From Planctomycetales bacterium (lineage in GTDB: Bacteria > Planctomycetota > Planctomycetia > Isosphaerales > Isosphaeraceae): 5,046 nucleotides of DNA. The first letter of the stretch is position 1. Every line of letters starts with the position of its first letter. The stretch covers positions 1 through 5,046 of the forward strand of contig DAHZZC010000869.1 in NCBI GenBank assembly GCA_027435495.1, read 5' to 3'. Position numbers and translations under genes: made by a program. Below are positions 1-5,046 of this stretch, in pieces. The notes beneath the pieces were generated by a model that saw only the letters and a program-made list of their open reading frames with translations, made no database searches and was not told the DNA's origin.

Positions 1-2179
1 CGGCCAGCGTCTTCTCGATCAGCTCGCGGCCGGGTCGATGTCCCCAGGCCCGGCCGCGATCGCAGAGCCGTCCAATCGCCTCAGCAGCCCCGGGCTCACC
101 CCGAGAGAGCCGGCCGATCTCGTCGAGCAGGTGCCCGTCGAGATACGCCGACGCCGCCGAGAGCAGTGGACCAGGGATCGGGTAGCTCAACGCCCCTAAC
201 CGGTTGAGCAGATCCTCGTCAAGGTCCGCGAGCCGCTCGAACGACCGCCGGTAATCGGCCAGCCGGTCTTCCAGAAGGATGCCGATAATCCGGCGCTGCT
301 CGTCGCGGAATAGATCGTCGAGCCGGTGCGACCGACCGGGGAAGTCGCGCGAAACCAGCATCGCGACGTCAACCATCGACCCAGCCCGATACGTCTCGAA
401 CAGCCCGGACCGCACCCTCGCAAACGCCTCATCGTCGAGGTCGCGATTCAGGACAACGTGAAAATCGAGCCCGCCGAAGTGCAACGCGACGAATCGGGCC
501 TCGGCCCGGTCCCGGGTCCGAAGCGACCGAACCCGCATCGCCCCGACAGCCAGATGGCCCGGCCCTCGCGATCGGACCTCGGTATCGATCGTTTCGACGT
601 CGAACTCAAAACCCCGAGGCGCCGGCTCGCCGTTGCTCCGACCGTAGATCAGGCTAATCGCCTGGTGCGCCATCACCCGGTCGAGATCGACCACCCCCGG
701 CCGAACCAGCTGCTCCCAGATCGCCCGGCCGTCTCGATAGCGAGGAACGTTGCTCGGGGCCTCGGCCAGCGCCTCCACGAACGATTCCTCAAAGGATCGG
801 CCAAACTGCCCGGCCAGATGCAGCGCCCGGGCGGCATACTGCAAGCACTGCACCGTCTCGATCCCGCTCAACTCGTCGTGGAACCAGCCGCACGAGGTAA
901 ACATCAGCATGGAATCGAGCTGCATCTCCAGGAGCCGGAGCGCATCCGTGGTCTGCACCTCGTCGAGGTCGGGATGGGCATGGCTCCGGAGGAACGAGGC
1001 CATCGCCGTATCGCGGTCGTCGGCAAGGATGACCTGAATGTAGGCATCCCGCGCCGCCCAGGGATCGGGAAAGCAGACCCGGCCCCGGGTCGTATAAAGG
1101 TGATCAAGCTGGGCTTTCAGCCCGTCGAGTGCCTTGCGCAGCGGCCCCCGCCATCGCTGATGCCAGTCGCCGCGGAACCGGCATCCGCAGTCCGATCGCC
1201 ACCTCTCGACCCCATGCGCGCAGCTCCAAGAACTGTTCTCGTGGATCTCGACCTCCCACTCCGGCGGGTGGTGCGAGAGGAACTCGCCGTAATTCGTCAG
1301 CCGGACGTCCGGGCACTGCGCCAGCCGATCCAGGGCATACGCCAGCGCCATGTCGCCGTGCGGATGATGGTGCCCGTACGATTCGCCGTCCGTCGCCAGG
1401 TGCATGAGCTGGGCATGCTCTCGGCGGTCGTCGAACCCCTCGAAGATCCGCTCAAGAAATCGCTCGCCGTCGTCGAGCAACCGGCGAAAGGCCACGTCCT
1501 GCGAGACAATCGCGTCGTAGAAGAAGATCACGATCGATCGACCGGACGGAAGCCGGCAGAGGTAGGCCCGCGACGGGTCAATCCCATCGGGAATCTCCTC
1601 CCAATCCTTGCCGCCAAGCTTTCGCCACCGACGCGCCTGGCGGGGCGCCAGGATCGTGAACCGGATTCCCGACTCGGCCAGAACCTCCAGCGTCTCCACG
1701 TCCACCGCTGTCTCGGCAAGCCACATCCCCTCGGGATTCCGCCCAAACCGAAGCCGGAAATCCGCGATCCCCCACGAGACCTGCGTCTGCTTGTCACGCC
1801 GACTTGCCAGCGGCATAATAATATGATTGTAATTTTGGGCAAGCGCGTTGCCGTGCCCACCGCGGCGTTCCCGGCTGAGGCGGTCGGCCTCGACGATCCC
1901 CTGGTGGACCTCGGGTGCCTGACCGGCCATCCACTGGAGGAGGGTCGGGCCAAAATTGAAGCTCATCCAGGCGTAATTGTTGAGCAACTGGACGATGTGC
2001 CCCTCGCCGTCGAGGAGCCGCGAGCGGGTATTCGGAGCGTAGCACTCGCGAGTGATCCGCTCGTTCCAGTCGTGGAACGGCGCGGCGGAGTCTTCAACCT
2101 CAACGGCGCTGAGCCAGGGGTTCTCGCGCGGAGGCTGGTAAAAATGCCCGTGGATGCAGACGTAACGTGGATAGGCCAT
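1..2179 (-). CDS. GH57-family glycoside hydrolase with DUF3536 region, 3' end outside window
   Basis: The minus-strand frame starts at ATG 2179 and runs open through the left edge: 726 codons, no stop, C-terminus missing. I checked the frame line by line. GH57 landmarks appear in order. Motif 1 is HGHFYQPPRENPW (residues 10-22). The second conserved block is GHGNALAQNYNHIIMPLA (108-125). The motif around the expected nucleophile is GMWLAETAVD, with Glu156. The expected acid/base block is ATDGESYGHHHPHGD, with Asp264. ENSSWSCAHG (314-323) and FTSCGWFHDE (427-436) are typical of the GH57/DUF3536 subgroup. GH57 enzymes are retaining enzymes acting on alpha-1,4 or alpha-1,6 glucans (amylase, branching enzyme, 4-alpha-glucanotransferase). 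Both catalytic carboxylates are present, so it is probably active, but the exact reaction is unknown. There is no signal peptide, so a cytoplasmic glycogen or maltodextrin role is inferred. A GGGGGA stretch lies about 10 nt upstream of the start. It begins 67 bp after the ygfZ stop and may be co-transcribed with it. Confidence 0.94.
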   Translation of the reverse strand, partial: MAYPRYVCIHGHFYQPPRENPWLSAVEVEDSAAPFHDWNERITRECYAPNTRSRLLDGEGHIVQLLNNYAWMSFNFGPTLLQWMAGQAPEVHQGIVEADRLSRERRGGHGNALAQNYNHIIMPLASRRDKQTQVSWGIADFRLRFGRNPEGMWLAETAVDVETLEVLAESGIRFTILAPRQARRWRKLGGKDWEEIPDGIDPSRAYLCRLPSGRSIVIFFYDAIVSQDVAFRRLLDDGERFLERIFEGFDDRREHAQLMHLATDGESYGHHHPHGDMALAYALDRLAQCPDVRLTNYGEFLSHHPPEWEVEIHENSSWSCAHGVERWRSDCGCRFRGDWHQRWRGPLRKALDGLKAQLDHLYTTRGRVCFPDPWAARDAYIQVILADDRDTAMASFLRSHAHPDLDEVQTTDALRLLEMQLDSMLMFTSCGWFHDELSGIETVQCLQYAARALHLAGQFGRSFEESFVEALAEAPSNVPRYRDGRAIWEQLVRPGVVDLDRVMAHQAISLIYGRSNGEPAPRGFEFDVETIDTEVRSRGPGHLAVGAMRVRSLRTRDRAEARFVALHFGGLDFHVVLNRDLDDEAFARVRSGLFETYRAGSMVDVAMLVSRDFPGRSHRLDDLFRDEQRRIIGILLEDRLADYRRSFERLADLDEDLLNRLGALSYPIPGPLLSAASAYLDGHLLDEIGRLSRGEPGAAEAIGRLCDRGRAWGHRPGRELIEKTLA

Positions 2180-2246
2180 GCCCCGATCGTCCCCCGATGT
2201 CCCGCGGCGGAAGTCCGGGATAACCATACGCGGTGGTTCGGTCGAA

Positions 2247-3242
2247 TCAAGCTTGTCGTGGCATGGGAAGGTCGGCGACGATCGCAACGACCGGCGCCTC
2301 CGCGTCGTTCCCCGCGAGCCGCAGGATCGTCCCCGCGGCGGCCTGGGCGTTACGGACCATCGCCAGCGCAACGGGCCGTCCACGCCAGTGGGAGAAGGCC
2401 GACGATGTGACAACACCAGACCGCTTGCCGTCTGGGTCTTCCAGAACCGCGCCGACAGTCGGTACAGCCGCGCCCGGCTCAAGCATGAGCCCCTTCAGAA
2501 CCTGATTGACATGCCCAAGCGCATCAATCCGGGCAACCGTCTCCTGCCCGAGGTAACATCCCTTCACAAAGCTAATGGCACGGTCGTCTCGGGCGAATTC
2601 CTGCGGCAAATTCTTCTCGGTCACATCGCGGCCCGAGGCGGGTGTACCGGCCTCGATCCGGAGTACCTCGAAATCGCCGAACCCGGGTTCATCGAGCCCG
2701 CCCTCGCCCGCGACCGACCGAATCGCAGCCCGAACGGCGTCGGCGTCGGCGCGATCCCCGAGGATCGTCAGCCCGGGAAACCCGGCTGGCGACTCGCGGA
2801 TGATCCGGACCGCCCGCCCGCCAATCTCGCCGACAAGGTGCGAGTTGTCCGCTTCCCCAGGCATGGGGCCTTGTAACAGACCCTCGCCACCGATCAGATG
2901 GTACTCGAACGTGGAATCACTTCGATCGTCGATCGTCACGTCGTCGAAGATCCCGTACTTGCGCAGATGAGGCAGCGCCAGCTCCAGCCCGCCCGGGTCC
3001 GACCGGACGAGGATCCGCTCCTCGGTCGCGTGCAGCAGGACAAACGCGAGCGTCTTCCCCTGCGTGCTGGTCACGAACGTCTCGCAGCCTCGGCCAGCGG
3101 GCATCCGCCTGACCTCATTGGTGGTGAGGTTATGAAGAAACTTCCCACGATCGGGCCCTGAGACCTCCAGCCGAGCCCGGTCGCTCCGGTCGAACAGTGC
3201 CGGTCTTGACCCGATCGGGTGACTTCGCGGATTCGACGGCAT
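2247..3242 (-). CDS. ygfZ: YgfZ/GcvT-like folate-binding protein (Fe-S cluster maintenance, IBA57-related)
   Basis: The product is 331 aa from ATG 3242. The family signature KGCYLGQE is at residues 227-234, with the conserved cysteine at 229, nearly the same place as Cys228 of E. coli YgfZ (326 aa). Upstream are the GcvT-like N-terminal block LFDRSDRARLEVSGPDRGKF, followed by the LHNLTTNEV segment, and the typical RIEAGTPASGRDVTEKNLPQE stretch, which ends just before the signature. YgfZ/IBA57 proteins bind tetrahydrofolate and help assemble or repair Fe-S clusters, for example in radical-SAM enzymes such as MiaB; they are soluble cytoplasmic proteins. The intact signature suggests a functional copy. 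An in-frame ATG at 3269 would add nine residues (MGHLGWGLS). I prefer 3242 because a GGTGGGGG tract sits 6 nt upstream, the extra codons look unlike the gene, and the length then matches the family. The stop (TGA) is 67 bp before the GH57 gene. Confidence 0.92.
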   Translation of the reverse strand: MPSNPRSHPIGSRPALFDRSDRARLEVSGPDRGKFLHNLTTNEVRRMPAGRGCETFVTSTQGKTLAFVLLHATEERILVRSDPGGLELALPHLRKYGIFDDVTIDDRSDSTFEYHLIGGEGLLQGPMPGEADNSHLVGEIGGRAVRIIRESPAGFPGLTILGDRADADAVRAAIRSVAGEGGLDEPGFGDFEVLRIEAGTPASGRDVTEKNLPQEFARDDRAISFVKGCYLGQETVARIDALGHVNQVLKGLMLEPGAAVPTVGAVLEDPDGKRSGVVTSSAFSHWRGRPVALAMVRNAQAAAGTILRLAGNDAEAPVVAIVADLPMPRQA

Positions 3243-3280
3243 GCTGAGCCCCCACCCCAAATGTCCCATCGACTAGATTC

Positions 3281-3370
3281 CACTGTCTTTTTTTCTTGAA
3301 TCTTGAATTTTGGTTTTTCCTATTTATTACACATATTTTTACTATGATATTTTAGGATTTGCATCCAAAA
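3281..3370. other. AT-rich intergenic island between the LarA-like gene and ygfZ
   Basis: I counted 22 G/C in these 90 bases (about 24%), in sharp contrast to the strongly GC-rich genes on both sides. It fills most of the gap between the LarA-like stop (3380) and the ygfZ start. Read on the minus strand it is A-rich with several TATAAT-like hexamers, so the simplest reading is a promoter and 5' leader for ygfZ. I see no ORF or RNA gene in it. Confidence 0.75.
3294..3307. repeat. Tandem 7-bp repeat, two copies of TCTTGAA
   Basis: Two perfect abutting copies of TCTTGAA (TTCAAGA on the transcribed strand) occupy 3294-3300 and 3301-3307, in the predicted ygfZ leader. It is short and in low-complexity DNA, so it may be simple slippage rather than a binding site. 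Confidence 0.5.
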
Positions 3371-3377
3371 ATGTCGT
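3349..3377 (-). promoter_or_regulatory. Candidate sigma70-like promoter for ygfZ (and perhaps the GH57 gene)
   Basis: On the minus strand, ACGACA at 3377-3372 (4 of 6 to TTGACA) is followed after 17 bases by TAAAAT at 3354-3349 (5 of 6 to TATAAT). Transcription would begin near 3342, giving a leader of roughly 100 nt to the 3242 start or 73 nt to 3269. The -35 box lies just outside the LarA-like stop codon. The region is so AT-rich that other -10-like hexamers occur nearby, so the exact site is uncertain. Confidence 0.35.
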
Positions 3378-3379
3378 CA

Positions 3380-4597
3380 TCACTCATCGCGTACCCGCGC
3401 CCGCGTCATCTCGGCATGCCCGACGAAGGTAACGGACCCCGCCGCGGCGGCCAGCCGGCGGGCCTGCTCGGGCTTCTCGATCGGGACGATCGAGAGCCCC
3501 TCGGCAAGGTCGGGGTCGAGCCCGCTGGCAACGAAGAGGTCGGCCCAGGCAGCGGCACGGGCGATTCGCCGGGCGATCGGGTAATCCTCGGCACTTTCCA
3601 GCTCGCGCAGGGCCGAGGGCGCCTCACTCGGATCATCGAGGGTCGCGAGCCGCTGCAGGGCCGGTCCGATCGGCCCGGAGGCACGCGAAAGAACCACCAT
3701 CCGGCCGCCGCGGCGGACCAGGCCGGCCGCCGTCTCGATCGCGGCGGCCAGATCTTCCAGCGTGGCGGGACGGTCGCCCGGGTCCTCGCGGAATCCGACG
3801 CCGGCAACAACCAGTTCAGCGCGCTCGGGTGCCTCCATAGTCCAGTGCCGTTCGATCGCGGCAATGCCCCGGTCGCGCACCGTAGCGTCGCGACCGGCGA
3901 TGATCTCCAGCATCCCAGACGCTGCCTCCAGGATCCCGACGTGGAACTGAGAGCCGAGCAACCAGCTCACCTCGGCCACCTCTTCAAGCTGGGCCTCGTG
4001 GCGATGCTGGCGCGCTTCCGCGGAACCGCCCGCGTCTCCGCCGCGGAACGCCTGCATGGTTGACCGATCGCTCATGCCGGGATAGAGCAGGCTCCAGGGA
4101 CCCCGGTGCCCGCCGTCGACATTGTGGCGGAGCCGGCCGACCGGCACGACGACGTCGGCATCGGTCAGCGACCGATTCAGGTAAACCCTTCGCCCAGCCC
4201 GGGTGCTGGCGAGATAAGCGATCCGGGATCGGTCGTCGGGATCATGAACCTCGACACGTCCCTCAGGGAATAAGCCGGCGCCTGCCCCGGCCCCGGCCGG
4301 CGCGACGATCGTGATCGTCTCGCGATCGACCCCCGCGCGCCCGAGCACCTCGATCACGGCCTCAACGACCGCTCCGACCCCCGGGATCCCCGGGTCGATC
4401 ACCAGCGCGACCTGGTCGCCCGGCACGAGCATCTGCCGAAACGCGGGGAAATCCTGGGGATGCTCCAGCGCTCCAGCAATGGCCGACGAGGCGGCCGACG
4501 GATCGAGCCCTTCAGGCCCGCCCCACCGGGCGACCACCCGCTCTTCCTCAATCTCGAACTCCAGGTTCGACCCCTGGAAATCGACGTCGACTCGCAT
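3380..4597 (-). CDS. LarA-like (lactate racemase N-terminal domain / DUF2088 family) protein with degenerate active site
   Basis: The product is 405 aa from ATG 4597; LarA of Lactobacillus plantarum is about 424 aa. The overall LarA plan is visible: an N-terminal domain with the conserved HD motif (EVHDPDD, His118), the RHNVDGGHRG...YPGMSD region (His158; 152-176), and a C-terminal Rossmann-like part (VVAGVGF, then RRGGRMVVLSRASG near 295-308). LarA isomerises D- and L-lactate using a nickel-pincer nucleotide tethered to a lysine. Here the expected lysine four residues before the Pro-Gly is Ser169, the usual THR loop is an Ala-Gly repeat (101-108), and the YQxxK segment reads EDLAA (281-285). 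The fold is therefore confident but racemase activity is doubtful. There is no signal peptide. The frame stays open upstream to 4852, but that extension crosses a good promoter and the porin coding region, so I chose 4597. The Shine-Dalgarno is weak (GGGG about 10 nt upstream). Confidence 0.87.
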   Translation of the reverse strand: MRVDVDFQGSNLEFEIEEERVVARWGGPEGLDPSAASSAIAGALEHPQDFPAFRQMLVPGDQVALVIDPGIPGVGAVVEAVIEVLGRAGVDRETITIVAPAGAGAGAGLFPEGRVEVHDPDDRSRIAYLASTRAGRRVYLNRSLTDADVVVPVGRLRHNVDGGHRGPWSLLYPGMSDRSTMQAFRGGDAGGSAEARQHRHEAQLEEVAEVSWLLGSQFHVGILEAASGMLEIIAGRDATVRDRGIAAIERHWTMEAPERAELVVAGVGFREDPGDRPATLEDLAAAIETAAGLVRRGGRMVVLSRASGPIGPALQRLATLDDPSEAPSALRELESAEDYPIARRIARAAAWADLFVASGLDPDLAEGLSIVPIEKPEQARRLAAAAGSVTFVGHAEMTRARVRDE

Positions 4598-4639
4598 CGA
4601 ACGGCCCCGCGTAATCCGGCCTGGCGACCGGCGATATCC

Positions 4640-4663
4640 GACCCCCCGCAACACCGGGGGATC
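4640..4663 (-). promoter_or_regulatory. GC-rich hairpin in the predicted leader of the LarA-like gene
   Basis: On the minus strand GATCCCCCG and CGGGGGGTC form a 9-bp stem (one G-T wobble) around the 6-base loop GTGTTG. It starts about 11 nt after the predicted transcription start and ends 42 nt before the ATG. No T-run follows, so it is not a classical intrinsic terminator. It may be an mRNA-stabilising or regulatory leader structure, or block read-through from the porin gene. Function is unproven. Confidence 0.5.
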
Positions 4664-4681
4664 GCTCGACTCCTGCCCGAA

Positions 4682-4711
4682 ATGATAGGCCCCCGTGCGC
4701 GACAGGGTCAA
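4682..4711 (-). promoter_or_regulatory. Sigma70-like promoter for the LarA-like gene
   Basis: On the minus strand TTGACC (4711-4706; 5 of 6 to TTGACA) and TATCAT (4687-4682; 5 of 6 to TATAAT) are separated by 18 bases. It lies in the gap after the porin stop and points at the 4597 start, predicting transcription from about 4674-4676 and a leader of about 78 nt. Two 5/6 boxes at near-optimal spacing in very GC-rich DNA are unlikely by chance. Confidence 0.6.
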
Positions 4712-4744
4712 GCGAGTCCGGAGCCGCAACTCCCGCGCCGTCGT

Positions 4745-4759
4745 CGCCGTGCATCGGCG
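4745..4759 (-). terminator. Small hairpin directly after the porin stop, weak terminator candidate
   Basis: CGCCG and CGGCG form a 5-bp GC stem around a 5-base loop, beginning one base past the porin TGA. There is no following T-tract, and in such GC-rich DNA short stems are common. I list it only because of its exact position at the end of the gene. Confidence 0.2.
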
Positions 4760-4760
4760 G

Positions 4761-5046
4761 TCAGAAGTAAAACTGGAATCGGAGCCAGAGAAGGTCGTTC
4801 GTCGGACGGAACCCACCGGGCCGAAAATAGACCGGCTGGCCGTACATCGCATGCTGCCAGTCGAAATATATCTTGATCGCGCGGTTTAAGTACCAGTTCA
4901 TCCCCACGTCGGTCATGTTGACGTGGTTGGTCCAGAGATTCGGGTCGGCCAGCCCCGAGGTGAACACCTGGTTCGATATCGAGACGTTGCTGAACCGGAT
5001 GAACGGCTCGAACGCGCCCAGGCCAAACTTCCCCGGGCGGAGGTCG
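4761..5046 (-). CDS. C-terminal part of an outer-membrane porin (OprO/OprP phosphate-selective porin type)
   Basis: Ninety-four codons run from the right edge to TGA at 4761; the start and most of the barrel lie outside the window. The segment alternates polar and hydrophobic/aromatic residues as in amphipathic beta-strands (for example FEPFIRFSNVSIS). It has the GMNWYLNRAIKIYFDWQHAMYG strand pair, which matches the G-x-NWYLN-x-x-(V/I)-(R/K) pattern that recurs at the end of OprO/OprP-type porins. It finishes in LLWLRFQFYF, with the terminal aromatic residue typical of outer-membrane proteins recognised by the BAM assembly machinery. Such porins form trimeric channels for phosphate or other anions, but planctomycete members are numerous and their substrates mostly unknown, so anion specificity is not claimed. 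A small hairpin follows the stop, then the promoter of the LarA-like gene. Confidence 0.83.
   Translation of the reverse strand, partial: DLRPGKFGLGAFEPFIRFSNVSISNQVFTSGLADPNLWTNHVNMTDVGMNWYLNRAIKIYFDWQHAMYGQPVYFRPGGFRPTNDLLWLRFQFYF

Noticed and set aside
326..2410. Very long plus-strand ORF (694 codons) antisense to the GH57 gene
   Set aside because: It is in exact codon register opposite the GH57 gene, where stops would require TTA, CTA or TCA codons in the sense strand, which are rare in this GC-rich gene. Its protein is Arg/Pro-rich with no recognisable domain, and it runs past the GH57 start into ygfZ.
2178..2876. Plus-strand ORF (232 codons) opposite ygfZ
   Set aside because: It is a shadow of the ygfZ gene, which has clear family motifs on the minus strand; the plus-strand product shows no domain.
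3243..3269. Longer ygfZ start at ATG 3269
   Set aside because: It is possible, but the nine added residues are atypical, the upstream Shine-Dalgarno is weaker, and 3242 puts the signature cysteine and total length close to E. coli YgfZ. It is kept as the alternative start.
3355..3366. Small palindrome GGAT-TTGC-ATCC after the LarA-like stop, considered as a terminator
   Set aside because: The stem is only 4 bp (extendable only across a bulged A into AT pairs) and no T-run follows on the transcribed strand. It also lies in the spacer of the candidate ygfZ promoter.
3359..4063. Plus-strand ORF (234 codons) opposite the LarA-like gene
   Set aside because: It is a Gly/Arg-rich antisense shadow of the LarA-like gene with no recognisable family or start signal.
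4598..4852. Upstream extension of the LarA-like reading frame to an ATG at 4852
   Set aside because: The extra 85 residues are Arg/Ser/Thr-rich without domain character, would overlap the porin coding sequence, and would span the promoter at 4682-4711. MRVDVDFQG at 4597 is a natural family start.

Overview
The window is GC-rich bacterial chromosome in which every supported gene lies on the minus strand. The codon bias (G/C-rich third positions), the weak Shine-Dalgarno signals, and the pairing of an OprO/OprP-type porin tail with a GH57/DUF3536 protein, a YgfZ homologue and a LarA-like protein suggest a planctomycete, possibly of the Isosphaeraceae type. That assignment is an inference from gene style and remembered homologues, not a search result.

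Read in the direction of transcription (right to left): (i) the last 94 codons of an outer-membrane beta-barrel porin enter from the right edge and stop at 4761; (ii) a 163-bp gap carries a good sigma70-like promoter (about 4682-4711) and a strong GC hairpin in the predicted leader (4640-4663); (iii) a 405-codon LarA/DUF2088-family gene (3380-4597) keeps the fold signatures but has lost several residues known to be needed by nickel-pincer lactate racemase; (iv) a conspicuously AT-rich gap (about 24% GC over 3281-3370) holds a plausible promoter; (v) a ygfZ/GcvT-like folate-binding Fe-S maintenance gene (2247-3242) follows; (vi) after 67 bp comes a GH57 glycoside hydrolase with a DUF3536 C-terminal region (start 2179), whose reading frame is open through the left edge, so its 3' end lies outside the window.

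The genes do not form an obvious single pathway. ygfZ and the GH57 gene are close enough to be co-transcribed from the AT-rich promoter region. The LarA-like gene appears to have its own promoter, and the porin gene is probably an independent unit. I saw no tRNA, rRNA, CRISPR array, insertion sequence or attachment site. I did not find a new multi-gene system. The most interesting item is the LarA-like protein with a rewritten active site.
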